A DNA stretch of 64,000 bases from Halichoerus grypus (lineage: Eukaryota > Chordata > Mammalia > Carnivora > Phocidae), in the NCBI RefSeq assembly GCF_964656455.1, contig NC_135718.1:48174014-48238013 (forward strand). The letters are read 5' to 3'. The notes below the pieces were generated by a model that had not been told where the DNA came from, searched no databases, and saw nothing but the letters and a program-made list of their open reading frames with translations. Made by a program: the position numbers and the translations under genes. Shown one piece after another: positions 21,095-32,761 of this stretch. Within the stretch, counting starts at the first letter, position 1, and each line of letters opens with the position of its first letter.

Positions 21095-22030
21095 TCAGTC
21101 AGTCATTCAACGAACAGGCTTTAAGAAACCAGTGCTGGGGACACAGCACAGAGCAGTAAATGCAGACTTGCTCCCTGCTCTCCTAGAGCTCCCAGCTGAG
21201 TGGAGAAGGTGGTCATTACCTTTAATAAAACAAATACATACGCACTTACAAATAGGAGCATCTGCTATGGCACTGCTGGATGTTGCAAGAACGTTAGAGA
21301 AGAGGGACTCTTTAAACAGGTGGTCAGGGAAGTCCTCTCTGAAGAAGTCCCTCTACAGAGGAGGGTGGGGTAGGGAGGGGGCTCCAGGGAGAGGGTAAGG
21401 CGGCCAGCCCAGCAGGCGCAGAGGGTACAAAGGGAGCGTAGTACAGAACCAGGTCAGACAGGTCAGCAGAAGTCAGACCAGGCACAGCCATGTAGGCCAT
21501 GGCAATGGGTCTGGCTCTAATCAGAGCTCAACTGGGAGAACATGGATAAAACTTTAATGCAGGGTGTGACATATGCTGATGTAGGTCTTAGAAGGATCCC
21601 TCTGATGCTGGGTTGAGAATAGACTAATCTGGGGTGGTGGGAAGAGAGACATGGGGGGGGGCGCCTGGGTGGCTCAGTCGTTAAGCTTCTGCCTTCGGCT
21701 CAGGTCATGATCCCAGGGTCCTGGGATCGAGCCCCACATCGGGCTCCCTGCTCAGCGGGAAGCCTGCTTCTCCCTCTCCCACTCCCCCTGCTTATGTTCC
21801 CTCTCTCGCTGTGTCTCTTTCTGTCAAATAAATAAATAAAATCTTTAAAAAAAGAGAGAGAGAGAGACATAGGGAAACCAGCGACAGGGCTATTGCAGTG
21901 ATCCAGGCATGCAGTGGTATCAGCTGGACTAGGGTCGTGGCCATAGAGAAGGAGAGAGTAGACAGATTCACGATTTGGACAGAGCCAAGAGTATGTTTGA
22001 CTGATTGGGGATGAGGGAGAGGGGTGCTTT
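21095..22030 (-). mobile_element. L2 LINE 3' region, antisense, with nested CAN-SINE
   Basis: Reverse L2 order: 'cagtcagtcattcaacgaac', 'tgctggggacacagcacaga', 'ggtggtcagggaagtcctct', 'catgtaggccatggcaatgg'. It continues after the SINE at 21653-21860 with 'ggctattgcagtgatccagg'. At about 730 bp without the SINE, it is the longest L2 remnant here. Confidence 0.8.
21653..21860 (+). mobile_element. CAN-SINE, near consensus, nested in L2
   Basis: Full sense copy with the arctoid-like body. TSD agagagacat (21643-21652 and 21861-21870), extending imperfectly. Little divergence suggests a recent insertion. Confidence 0.95.
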
Positions 22031-22199
22031 CATGGGCGATGCACTTGAGTAGGTGGAGGCGCTGTTAACAAAGAGGCACTAGTATGTGCACACCCCTGTC
22101 CAACCCAAGGAGAGATGGAAAAGTGCCAGGACCAGCATCACCACTTATTGAAGCCTCAAGAGAGCCTGAGAGAGCAAGTTCTGATGCTGGACTGAACCC

Positions 22200-22470
22200 T
22201 TCTTATTTGTCCCCGAATCAGCAAGACACACAGTCGATGATCTGAGTAGCAACATACAAAATAAATGCTGCACAATATGTGAGATGAAGAAAACACAAAT
22301 CAGGTGTGGTCCTGGAAGGCTTCATGGAGGAGGTGATTTCTCCTCTAGATCAAGAAAGACAAAGTAGCATCTAAACAGGTGAGGAGAATTGAGAAGGTAT
22401 GCCCTGGCAGAGGGGGCAGTGGGGGCAAAGGTGGACACATACAAATATAGGGAGACATTAGAGCCAGCTG
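22200..22470 (-). mobile_element. L2-like fragment, antisense
   Basis: 'tggaaggcttcatggaggag' and 'gaggtgatttctcctctaga' resemble the reverse L2 segment 'ggaaggcctctctgaggagg'. Moderate support. Confidence 0.45.
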
Positions 22471-22544
22471 CCTATTCCATCTCTCCCCTCCCCTGGACAG
22501 GGCAGCAGCTTTCTTGGGGTACCTCATCTGGTCTGGGGGTTGCT

Positions 22545-24285
22545 TTTCTTTTTAAAACAGCATTATTAAGACATAATTGACATACAATAAACTGCACATA
22601 ATTAAAGTCTACACTTTAGCAAGTTTTGACATATAGAGACACCCATGAAAACATCACCGCAAGTAAGGTAATAAACATATCCATCACCTCCAGAAATTTC
22701 CTCCTGCCCCTCCCTGAAAGCCCCCTGCTCTCATCCCCCAACAACCACTAATCTGTTTCCTGTCACCATCCATTAGTTTGCATTTTCCAGAATTTTATGT
22801 AAATGTGGGATGCCTGGGTGGCTCAGTCAGTTAGGCATCTGCCTTCGGCTCAGGGCATGATCACAAGGTCCTGGAATCAAGTCCCACAGCAGGCTCCCTG
22901 CTCGGCGGGAGGCCTCCTTCTCCCTCTGCCTGCCACTCCCTCTGTTTGTGCTCTCTCTCTGTCTGACAAATAAATAAATAAACTCTTTAAAAAAAATTTT
23001 ATGTAAATGCAATCATATAGTATTACTCTTTTTTTTCCTGGCTTCTTTCATTCAAAATAATTATTTTGAGATTCATCCATGTTGGAGCACGTATCAGTAA
23101 TTTCTATTACTGAGTAATATTCCATTATATGGATAGCCTACAGTTTGTGTATCCATTCATCTGCTGAAAAACATTGCGGTCGTTTCCAGTTTGGGGTTAT
23201 TACCAATAAAGCTGCTATGAACATTTGTGTACTTGGCTTTGTATGGACATATGTTTTCTTTCCTCTTGGGGAAAGAGATGGCTGTGGGCTGGCTGGATCA
23301 TATGGTAGGTGTTTGATTAACTTTCTAAGAAACCGCCCAACTGTTTTCGACGGTGTTGTACCAATTTACTTCCCACCCACAGAGAGTTCCAGGTCCTCCA
23401 CATCCTCACCAACATGTGGTGTGGTCAGTCTTTAATTTTAGCTTCTCTGAGAGGATGTGTAACAGGATCTCATTGTAATTTTAATTTGTATTTCCCTCAT
23501 GATTAATACGTCGAGCACCTTTTCATGTGCTTATTAGCTATTTGTGTATCTTCTTTAGTGAAATGTCTATTTAAATCTTTTGTCCACTTCTAATTGGTTT
23601 GTCTTATTATTATTGCAAATTCCTGCTATATTGGGACACAAGTCCTTCATCAGATACACAGTGTGCACTATTTTCCCTGTTGGAGGCTTGCCTTTTTAAT
23701 TCCCTTGACTGTATCATTCAAAAAGCAGAAGTTTTACACTTTTGTGAGGTACAATTTATATTTTTTCTTCTTTTATGGATTATGCTTTTGGTGTCATATT
23801 TAAGAACTCTGCCTAAACACAGGTCACAAAAATTTTCTTCTGTTTCCTTCTAGAAGTCTTATACTTTTACGTTTTATATTTAGGGTTATCATCCATTTTG
23901 AGCTAATTTTTGTATATGGCACAAGTTTTGGATCCAAGTTTATTTTTTTGGCATAGGACTATCCCACTGTCTCATGCCATTTGTTTAAAAAAGACTATCC
24001 TCTCTGCACTGAATGGTCTCTGCACCTTTGTCAAAAATCAGCTGCCCATGTATGCATGGATCTACTTCCACATCCCCAAATCCATTCCTTTGGTCTCTTT
24101 GCCTGTCGTGATGAATGCCACACTGTCTTGATTACTGTAGCTTAACAGTAAGCCTTAAAATCAGGCAGTATCAGTCCTCCAACTTTGTTCGTTTTCGAAA
24201 TTGTTTTGGTTATTCTAGGTCCCTTTCATTTCCATATGAATTGTAGAATCAGCTTGCCAATTTCTACAATTTCCATGCTGCAGCA
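22545..24285 (-). mobile_element. L1 LINE 3' end and ORF2 C-terminal part, antisense
   Basis: Antisense mammalian L1: 'ttgagattcatccatgttgg', 'gagtaatattccattatatg', 'tggctggatcatatggtagg', 'tttcatgtgcttattagcta' and 'cttgattactgtagcttaac' appear in the reverse order of the L1 ORF2 end. All reading frames are broken. A young SINE interrupts it at 22806-22994. Confidence 0.9.
22806..22994 (+). mobile_element. CAN-SINE nested in L1
   Basis: Sense copy with perfect 15-bp TSD aattttatgtaaatg (22791-22805 and 22995-23009). Removing it rejoins the L1 sequence exactly, which dates it after the L1. Confidence 0.95.
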
Positions 24286-24814
24286 CACCCCCTCTTTCTA
24301 CTCGGAGCATTTGACAAGAAAACAAATAGGGAAAATCTGAGCTGGGGTTGGTACCGCAACTCTGAACAAAGTAAGTACTCAGGAAGACTGAACTGAATTG
24401 AAGGAATTCATCTCCACCTCCAAGATGGAACAAGGGTGGTTTTGTGCTTCTAACAAAGCATCCCAGGGTCAAAGGTGATGAATACATAAGCCCTCAGCAA
24501 GCCTGTCCCCTAACTCTGGGCATGGAGTATTGCCTCTTGATTCTCCATGAGAACACTCTCTCTTCCGCTCTGCTCCTTATTAGCCATTGGGTGTAGTTCC
24601 TGCCCGTAAGGAGCTCCCCGCTGTACCTGCATCTTCTATATCTGGGTAACCACAGAGTCCAGAACAGAAAACATCCAGCCCTCGTAGATAAGGGCGGGGG
24701 GTGGGGGGTAGATAAAAGGAAAAGGAAGTAGGCATGCACACTGGGAAATCCAATGGAATGGCAATTGCTGGGCATTGCTTTTGTAGCTTTAGAAGCTGTT
24801 TGGTGGGTTTCTAG
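24286..24814. other. Unassigned sequence
   Basis: No repeat or gene recognised. Confidence 0.4.
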
Positions 24815-25045
24815 AAATAATAATAGCTGACATGCTAGGCCATGTGCTAAGCTTTGCTCTGCGTGAATTTTCACATTCAGTCCTCAAAAGCATCCAGTGA
24901 GCAAGGAGCGTAATTATACCCATTTTCCAGATTAACTGAAGCCTACAGAGGTTGAATGACCTGCCCAGGTCATTGCCAGCAAGTGGCAGAGCCAGAACAA
25001 GAATCCAGGTGTGTCTGATTCCAAAGCCCACACTCTAGGCTGAAC
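24815..25045 (-). mobile_element. MIR SINE, antisense, near full length
   Basis: 'aataataatagctgacatgc', 'ttatacccattttccagatt', 'cagcaagtggcagagccaga' and 'aagcccacactctaggctga' cover nearly the whole reverse MIR. Confidence 0.9.
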
Positions 25046-27410
25046 CCCAGGATGATTCTGCCTTTAGGGATGGGAAGTGGAAAAACCCCCATAAATGTGG
25101 GCAGTCAGATTATCAACACGACTTAATAAGCTGCTGTTATGAGCCAGGATCAACCCCAGGACCCATCTGACATAATCATATGTGATATAACACTCAGGGA
25201 AGATGCCCAACTCTCTTCTCGCCAGCTTGGGAAGCCACATCCTGACAAGAGGGAGGAGGCCTTCAGTGATGGATTTGATAACAGAAAGGAAAGATCTAGG
25301 GGAGCCAGTTTCTGTGGGAAGAGGTCACCTGCCAGAATCTTAACTCCTAGAGAGTGCTCGAACTGGCCTAAGCACAAAAGAGAATTTATGGGCTCTGGTA
25401 CCAAGCGGCCAGAGATGGAGGAGCGTTGGGCGGATGGGAGTCATTCTCAGCAGGTTCTCTCCAGGTGGCAACTTTATGACTCACCCACACTTCCAGAGTT
25501 ACATTTCTCCTACTTAAAACTTCTCTTAAAGAGAGTTCCAGCAAAAATCCCAAGCCAGACTCATATTGTCTCAAGTAGGCCATTCCAGAACCCATCCATG
25601 AGACTCCTGGGCCAGACCCGAGTTCCATGTCACTCCTGGAGTCAGAGGATGGCAGCCTGCCTGGTGAAACTCCCCTGCCAGAGAGCAGGAGAGTGGTAGA
25701 TCCCCAGAAGAAAACAGAGAGCTCCAGAGGCAGACTACAGATGAACTCTGATTTCTCTCTAACTCGGATATGCAGGGCAGACCCGCCCAGTCCACAAAGC
25801 ATTAACTGATACGCTGTCTGCTTTGTGGGGCTCTGTGTTAGGGGCCCGTAGCTGGTGTATGAAGTTACAAATATGCAGATTATGGCCTGCTGAAGGAGGA
25901 GGCACAAGCCACTCACGTGGGGTCGGCAGGTAGCTCCCTCGGCATCCGAGCTCCCACTGCAGAGAAGTGAAAACTGCAAGGTCTCAGTACACTCACAAAG
26001 AAAGTAAAGTCACAAGATTTATTACTTACAAATCCCAGAAACGGGGAGGTGAAAAAGGTGGGGGGAGGGGCGGTCCTCCGTCCCCGGGCAAGAGCAAGAA
26101 CTTCTCACGGGCTCAACTCTAAGCTGTTGTTTTAAAAGGTGCCCTGAGAAAAAGCAAGGCAGGCACTTGGGGCGAGAATCCTCAGCCCTGGTCCTTACCT
26201 AAGTGTCTAGACTTGGGGTGTGAGCAGGGTTGTCATACCGCCAATTGCCTAGGAAGCAACTCGGAACAGCTGTCTTCTCATCACACTCTTCTGGTGTTGA
26301 TCCTCACAAACTCAGAGCCATGTGCCTGCTTCCAACGGCTGGCTCCTCCCTCTTTGTCCTCTGCTAGCCAGTGAATCTCAAGGCCTGGCACCTACGTGCT
26401 TGCAGAAGGCCTGGGCTGCTTTCTGTTCTACTGGCGACCCTCCTTCAGATTTATACGTTCCTGTGTGTTCTTCCCCAGAATCTGGGTCTGTAACTGGATA
26501 TGCACCACGAGGGACAATGAAAAGGGCATGTGGAAGTGGAAATGTCCCCAAGCACCTGGGTGGTATGGTCACCGTACCCACTGTCCTCTACCAAGCAGCA
26601 TGTGGGTGAGGCCAGGAAAACAATGCTTGGGTTGGCAACTCTACTCTCTCACTGGGTGCCCTTGCAGAATGACACCTTGTCTCAGGTCCCAGTAGGACAG
26701 AGGAGCTACTCCAAAAGCTATTGTTGGCTCCAATTAACTGGACAATTTAACACAGGACGGATGAGATCGAGTTGCCCATCAGAACATCCAGGATACATGA
26801 CTTGGCCCCAAGCTCCTGGGTTTCCTCTGGCCCACCGATGTCCGGCCCCAAACAGGGTAAGGTAGACCCCGCTTTTCTAGGGAGGTACTGGGGTGCAAGA
26901 TGTTTCACAGTGCAGCAGCAACAGCCACTGCAGCAAAAAAGGCAAGTTCAAAGGTAATTGGACGAGGAATTTTAAGCACCGCTGTTCCCGTGGCAAACTG
27001 CTTCATGAATACCCATCGGGATCTGTCCATATGGACAGCAGAAGGGCTCCTGCTGTTCTTTTGCTAATAAAAACTGTTGTGATTACATTTCCAATCCTCT
27101 CGGAACAGGGTCTCCGTGGGGCCGCGGCACGGCATGCCGAAAATGTGTCTTCCAGGCTGATAGGCAGCTCCCCTCCCTGCCACGGAGGGGTGCAAAGACC
27201 AGCACCCACTGGGTGTGGAGGGAGGGTCCTTAGGGGAGTTGGGGCTGAACAGGTGTGCGAGTGTATCTGGGACTGTGTAGTCTCACACATACCAGGCACA
27301 CACACAGGAAAAGCTTCATTAATGGAACAATCTTCCATAAGTGGTTCCAGTTACTAGCATTTTCCGGTTAATTAGAGGTTAACCTGCAATCACTTTTTTA
27401 TTTCAACCTC
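25046..27410. other. 2.4-kb block without assigned repeats; possible decayed LTR on the minus strand
   Basis: Open frames of 186 codons (25139-25699, plus) and 197 codons (25386-25979, minus) overlap in opposite directions with no recognisable domain. Around 26005-26030 the minus strand carries AATAAA followed by a short LTR-like downstream segment, so part of 25800-26900 may be an old endogenous retrovirus LTR. I could not confirm this and found no retroviral protein motif. Confidence 0.25.
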
Positions 27411-27419
27411 CTTGTTGAA

Positions 27420-27790
27420 GTACATTAGTCTAATTTCACCCCTACCCTCGTGCCTGAGCTCTAGCCACTGTCTGTGTAAGGAATGCCCTACCCGCCCCCC
27501 CCATTCCCTGTCAGTCAAAATCCTACCCATGCTTTCTGCCCCATGACAACTGAAACACTGCCTCCTCCACGAGGCTTTCTCTGATTCCCAGCCTGGGAGA
27601 AAATTTCCCTCCTGAATTTTCCTAGCCCGCTGGGGCCCCCCCTTACAAAATACTTACACTTCCTATCTTTTCCTCTAGGAATCTCCAAACTCCAGCAGGT
27701 CACTGTCAGGGACTTGCCTCAGAAACCCCAGTGCCAAAAGCATAGGACATAGGATCCAGCAGGTGCATATGGCTGTTCGTTAAATAAACT
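27420..27790 (+). mobile_element. L2 LINE 3' UTR fragment
   Basis: 'actgcctcctccacgaggct', 'ttctctgattcccagcctgg' and a tail of 'gttaaataaactaattaatg' fit the sense L2 3' end. Confidence 0.55.
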
Positions 27791-27954
27791 AATTAATGTA
27801 ACCTAAAGGTTTAGGAGACTGGGATGAATCAAAATTCAAGACCTCTGGAATACTGAAAATTTTATAGTTTTAAAAAAACAAATTCCTGATTTCCTTATTT
27901 TCTTTGTCTCATAAAAGGACTAAAAATTATTAAAAAGTTCAATTAATCAGAGGA

Positions 27955-27991
27955 ACAGATAAAGAAGATGTGGGGTGTGTGTGTGTATGTA

Positions 27992-28033
<42 letters not shown>

Positions 28034-28260
28034 GAATATTACTCAGCAATTAAAAAGAATGAAATCTTGCCATTTGCAATTATGTGGATGGAACTAGAGG
28101 GTATTATGCCAAGCAAAATAAGTCAGAGAAAGACAATTATCATATGATTTCAGTCATATGTGGAATTTAAGAAATGAAACAGATGAACATAGGGGAAGGG
28201 AAGGAAAAATAAGATGAAAATTGAGAGGGAGGCAAACCATAAGAGACACTGAACTCCAGG
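27955..28260 (+). mobile_element. L1 LINE fragment, end of ORF2
   Basis: 'atggaatattactcagcaat', 'gaatgaaatcttgccatttg', 'atgtggatggaactagaggg' and 'catatgatttcagtcatatg' are the carnivore L1 ORF2 C-terminal region in sense orientation. 5'- and 3'-truncated. Contains the TA microsatellite below. Confidence 0.9.
27973..28029 (+). repeat. (GT)n-(TA)n microsatellite
   Basis: Compound simple repeat inside the L1 fragment: about 8 GT units followed by an almost pure TA run at 28000-28027. It is likely length-polymorphic and cruciform-prone. Confidence 0.9.
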
Positions 28261-29140
28261 TTTACTGCTTGTTCACAGAGCCACCGTGAGTCTGAGGTGG
28301 GCTCTGCTCCACACAGTCACTCAGGGACCCTGGCTGACAGTTTCCTCCACCTTAAATCGGCACCACCTAAAACTGCTGGGCTCCTCCATCACTGTAACAA
28401 GGAGACAGCTGTAGGGTTGCACACCAGATCTCCTACGCTTCATCCCAGAAGTGACCCCCTCACTCCTGTTCACAGCCATTGGCCAGAGTAGCACATGGTC
28501 CTGGGGGAGCAGATGGACCCTCAGTGAGATGACCACCACTGTCTCTGCCACCCTCTAAGACACTCCTCACTCCCACTCTTCCATCTACTTAGGATAAATC
28601 CAGACTCTTCTCCATAAAATTATCCTCCATAAGAAAGCCAACAGGACATCAGTGTTCCCACCCATAGGGCCAGTGTTGCCAGCCCTCACCATAAGCCAAA
28701 GAAGCCCTCTCTCTGTGACAAAAGAGCCTGGTTGGTGCCAATTCAAAAGTAAGCCAACCCAGCCATCCCCAGGCTCCAGGGCAGCCCCAACCTCCACTGC
28801 CGTAGGACTGACATGGTTAGGCCCAGCTGAGCATTCCCTACTTCTGGGTTGACCAAGTCACCCTATTACAAAGAGCTACCCCAGCCAGACCACTCCTCCA
28901 GCCCCTGCTATCTCTGACAGCTGCGAGCCTCAGCCCACTGTGGGGCTCTGTGCCTCCCAGCCCACCCTGGCCTCCCCCCCTGCCCCAGATGGCAGCTTCC
29001 TAGGACAGATCCTCCTCACAAACCACCAAGACCCTCCCTCTTGTGTAGTCCCAGTGCTGGTGGGGCAGGGAACGGCTGGAAAGAGGGACACATTCAGAGC
29101 CCATCAGCCCATCAGAATATATAATACACATGGTCTTTAT
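28261..29140. other. Unassigned sequence
   Basis: No gene. A short L2-like phrase at 28595-28640 ('aggataaatccagactcttc') suggests part may be L2. Confidence 0.35.
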
Positions 29141-29144
29141 TTTC

Positions 29145-29360
29145 ATTAGCTCTTTTGATCCTTACAACAACCTTACGAAATAGACTGTTCTTACATTATG
29201 ATTACTCGTATGGTTATCATTCCTATGATACATTATTCCTATGATATGTTATTCCTATGATTATTCCTACATTACATATTGAGCAAACTGAGGCCTAGAG
29301 ATGGTTATGAGAACAGCCTAGTTCATCCAGCTTGCAAAGGGCAGAGCCAGACTATGAGCT
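29145..29360 (-). mobile_element. MIR SINE, antisense, with internal tandem expansion
   Basis: 'cctacgaaa'-like centre: 'ccttacaacaaccttacgaa', 'ttgagcaaactgaggcctag', 'aagggcagagccagactatg'. Between 29214 and 29275 the motif attcctatgat is repeated about four times with small changes, a local expansion not present in the MIR consensus. Confidence 0.8.
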
Positions 29361-29409
29361 CAAAGGTCTGTTTGATGTCAAACATCACTCAGGCTCTGAG
29401 AAATGTCCA

Positions 29410-29800
29410 GCTATAGAATTTGATTGGAATTCAATTAAATCAGAACTTCTTGCACACCTACTATGGAGGAGCTCCTGCAGTCTATACTATGTGATGTGGG
29501 GAATATGGAAATGATGAGTCATGATTCCTGTCCCAAAGGAGCTGTGATCCAGCAGAGGAGGAAAGATGTGGCCCTTAAGAACTGTGCCAAACCACATCCC
29601 ATCCCCATTGCATTCTGCACAGCATCGTGAAATGTCCATGGGTTCACATTCACCCAGAGGAATAAGAGAGGGTTTCCCAGAGAAGGAGGCATTTGAGTCA
29701 AGTGCTGGGCCTCAAAGGATAAATAGAATTTGTGCAGGCAGAAAATGGGGCAGAACAGAGGCAGGGGCCATGAGATTGCAAAATCAGGACAACAACGATG
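29410..29800 (-). mobile_element. L2 LINE 3' region, antisense
   Basis: 'cttgcacacctactatggag', 'cctgtcccaaaggagctgtg', 'gcatttgagtcaagtgctgg' follow reverse L2 order. Confidence 0.65.
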
Positions 29801-29804
29801 GCTT

Positions 29805-29995
29805 AACAAAGAATCCCGATCGTGGAAGCCCACAGCCTGGGTTCATGTCCTCACTCACAGAGTAACTCTAAGCAACTCCCTGTGTCCTTGGAGCCTCCGT
29901 TTCCTTAGCTAGTACATTGGGATACTGACGATGATGCCACACCCCAAACCCATCCAGAGGATGCCGTAGGTGACAGTTGTAAAAGCGCTGGGTAA
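29805..29995 (+). mobile_element. MIR SINE
   Basis: 'agcctgggttcatgtcctca', 'actctaagcaactccctgtg', 'cctccgtttccttagctagt' and 'ttgtaaaagcgctgggtaaa' give a sense MIR. Confidence 0.8.
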
Positions 29996-30599
29996 ACGGG
30001 GAAATGCTGAACAAAAATGGAGCATCGTGGTTGCTATGGCTACACACAGGGCACCCAGGGAAGCCACACTCCCAGCCATGAGCATCACAATGAGGCAGAA
30101 ACCACTGTGGCTCCAAGGAAGGCAGAATGCCCCCTCCTGCCCCCTCCTGCCCCCTCCTCTCAGAGTGCTTGAGACAAAGGTTGAGTAAGGAGGGCCTGCT
30201 GTTCCTGGGGGACCCACAGACAACAAACACAGCTGAGGCAAAAGTGGTGTGTTCCCTCCCAACACCATGATGACTACCAGTGACATGGGAGGGACAGTGG
30301 GACACAGCTGTGTCTCCTAAATATAGCCTGACTTCAGCCCCCCATGGAGCCAGGAGCCAGAGCCTTCTTCCAGGGATCGCTCTAAAAATAAAGCTGCAAA
30401 CAGGCCTCCGCTCCCTTTGGCTGCTCTGGGCCCACAGGGCAGGTGTCTACACCTGAAGCACTGATAGAGAGGGTAGAAATGAGGCAGTGGGCCAGGGGCT
30501 GGCTTCACAGCCCTTGAGACCTTTCTGGAACCCACACTTGGACATGTGATCCTCTCTAAAGAGCAGAACTGGTGAATGAATCAATGTCACTGACTTCAG
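29996..30599. other. Unassigned sequence
   Basis: No gene or repeat other than the small tandem repeat at 30129. Confidence 0.4.
30129..30158 (+). repeat. 10-bp tandem repeat
   Basis: Three head-to-tail copies of the unit CCCCCTCCTG, the last one incomplete. Confidence 0.85.
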
Positions 30600-30750
30600 G
30601 AAGTTTACTGAGCATCGTGATTTGGCTAAGTGCTGGCAAGATATCTCAGTTCATCCAAAGTATTCATTATTCCCACTTTCCAGATGAAGAAACCAAGGCT
30701 ACTCAGAGAGGGAACATGATGGGGCCACAGTCACACTAATAGTAAACAGT
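30600..30750 (-). mobile_element. MIR SINE, antisense
   Basis: 'ttactgagcatcgtgatttg', 'cactttccagatgaagaaac', 'ccacagtcacactaatagta' match reverse MIR. Confidence 0.8.
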
Positions 30751-30859
30751 AGACTCAGGATATCATGGCATCTTTCTACATCAGACCTACTAACGTGGGG
30801 CTGGCTTCACCCTCAGCCCCCCTCTCTCTTCACTGCCTCCATCAATTGCACCTGCCCCT

Positions 30860-31055
30860 CCTTCACCTTCTCATTCCACCCCCACCAGAGCCCCATGTGC
30901 CACCCCAGTCCTCCTGAAACAGGCAAAGAAGAATGTGGAGTGTAGGATCCATGAGGGACGGGATCATATCTATTTTATGCTTTACCATTCCTTCAGCCTC
31001 TAGAATAATGCAGGATAGAGAAGGTACTCGAGTCATATTTGTGGAATAAACAGCT
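30860..31055 (+). mobile_element. L2 LINE 3' end
   Basis: 'gagtgtaggatccatgaggg', 'acgggatcatatctatttta' and 'tcatatttgtggaataaaca' match the sense L2 terminal region. Confidence 0.7.
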
Positions 31056-31129
31056 CCTTTTCTTTCTCCCATAGCCCAGATCCAATCCATTAAAATTCCA
31101 TAGGCTCCACATTTCCAGAGCATATCCAG

Positions 31130-31860
31130 AATATTTATTTGAATGGCTCAAATGAAAAAGACTGACCATACCAAGCGTTGGTAAAGACATGAGGAATTGA
31201 AACTCTCATACACTACTACAGGGAAGGTAAAAATGGAAAAAAGTTCAGCCGTGTCTTACAAAATTAAACATACACCTAGTGTAGGATCCAGGCAGTCCAC
31301 AGCTAGCCATTTACCCAAGAGACAAGGAAGCATTTGTCCATACAAAGATCTGTACACACATGTTCATCGCAGCTTGATTTGTGACAGCCAAAAACTAGAA
31401 ACAGTGCAAATGTCCATGGGCAGGTGAATGGGCCCACAAACTGGTATCATGGAGTTCGACTCCGCAAGGAGAGGGAATGAACATGCAACAACGTGAATGA
31501 GTCTCAAAATAATTATGATGAGTGAGAACAGTAAAAACAGAGAAAAGAGTATATATTTTTCGTATGATTTCATCTATACAAAATTCTAGAAAGTGCAAAT
31601 CAACCTGTCGTGGCAGAAGGATCAGAGGTTGTCTGGGATGTGAGGGGTGGTGGGCCAGGGGTGGCGAGAAGGAGCAGGAGGGAGGGTCGTCAAGGGCCAC
31701 GATGAAGCTTTTAGGCATCAGGGATATGTTCGTTATCTTGATTATTAGATGGTTCCAGGGAGGTATACATCTGTTAAGACACATCAAATTGTACACTGTA
31801 CATGCAGTTTTCTGCGTGTCAATTATATCTCAGTAAGCTGTTTGTTTTTCTTATAAAAAA
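31130..31860 (+). mobile_element. L1 LINE 3' part, sense
   Basis: 'ttcatcgcagcttgatttgt', 'tgacagccaaaaactagaaa', 'gaatgggcccacaaactggt' and 'catcaaattgtacactgtac' followed by an A-tract are L1M ORF2 end and 3' UTR. Frames are broken. Confidence 0.85.
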
Positions 31861-31964
31861 AAAAAATAACCAAAATCCAACCAGTTCTCACCACCTCCAT
31901 TGCTAACCACCCTGGTCTGAGGGCTACCACCACCTGAATGTCTCACTCTGTATGACCCAGCCCT

Positions 31965-32615
31965 GCTGAGATTTCTCCTGTGCCAGAATATTCCATCCTC
32001 TCTGCGGTAGATGCTGCAGTTCCTGCTCACCAGGTCCACACCCCACCCCCAGCTGCTCTGCTAGTTGGCCGACAGCAATTCACAGCTGCCCCTCCTCCAG
32101 AGCATTGCTCTTGGCTGACAGAAGTCACCTTGCCAGGGAGGTTACACCCCCATCTCAGGGACACCGACAGCCAGGAGCTAGCTGACTGATGTAGGGTACA
32201 AAAGTCTAGTCCCCTTCCTTCAAAAGCAGATAGCTTTGCAATGTGATTTATACTCCAGAGTCCCACCATCGTGGGTCAGACCAAAGCGAGACTTTATCTG
32301 CAACCACATCCTTGCTCGGCTCCTTCCCCTTCCCTATCCTAATTTATTCCCTTCCTCTGTAGGTTTGGTGGTGGTGGTGGTGGTGTTTTAAGTAGGCTCC
32401 ATGCTCAGTGTGGAGCAGGGCTTGAGCTCACAAGCCTCACAACCCTGACATCAAGACGTGAGCTGAGATCAAGAGTCAGATGCTTAGCTGACTCAGCCAC
32501 CCAGACGCCCCACCACCACCACCATAGGTTTTTTCCTGAAGGGCACTCCCTCAATAAATCACAGAAACCCGAATCCTTTCTCAGGTTCTGAGAACCCAGC
32601 CTAAGACCATCAGTG
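31965..32615 (+). mobile_element. ERV-L-class LTR, interrupted by a CAN-SINE
   Basis: The LTR-like part includes 'tgctcggctccttccccttc' before the SINE and 'cactccctcaataaatcaca' (polyadenylation signal) with 'gagaacccagcctaagacca' after it. The ending pattern, 'aacccaacctaagac'-type, is typical of ERV-L LTRs. ERV-L pol sequence follows downstream in the same orientation, so this is plausibly the provirus 5' LTR. Left boundary uncertain. Confidence 0.6.
32386..32507 (-). mobile_element. CAN-SINE flanked by complementary triplet repeats
   Basis: A short, diverged antisense SINE ('gggcgtctgggtggctgagt' head on the minus strand). It is preceded by (GGT)6 at 32367-32385 and followed by a CCCCACCACCACCACCA tract (32508-32524). 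The two tracts are reverse complements, so the SINE sits in the loop of a potential hairpin. Confidence 0.8.
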
Positions 32616-32734
32616 CCGGGGTGGACCCGGGCGGCAGATCTGAGCACAGGATCTGGAGGGGTCACCCGTGGGCCTGGTGGCATCCAGAGTGAGTGGTCGC
32701 AGGGCAATTGCTAAGCCTTCCCCCTGCAGTGACT

Positions 32735-32761
32735 GGGGGCGGGGCGGGGGGGGGGGGGGGG
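32735..32761 (+). repeat. G-rich tract
   Basis: G5-C-G4-C followed by a 16-nt G run. It can form G-quadruplexes and is prone to length change and sequencing error. Confidence 0.9.

Noticed and set aside
21653..21730. tRNA-like A and B boxes in SINE heads
   Set aside because: All are the tRNA-Lys-derived heads of CAN-SINEs with SINE tails and TSDs; none is a stand-alone tRNA gene.
25139..25699. 186-codon plus-strand open frame, with a 197-codon frame opposite at 25386-25979
   Set aside because: The two overlap on opposite strands, neither resembles a known protein, and there is no promoter or splice signal I can support.
25800..26900. Possible minus-strand ERV LTR
   Set aside because: Only a polyadenylation-like string and composition support it; no paired LTR, TSD or internal motif, so it is mentioned only as a possibility within the unassigned block.
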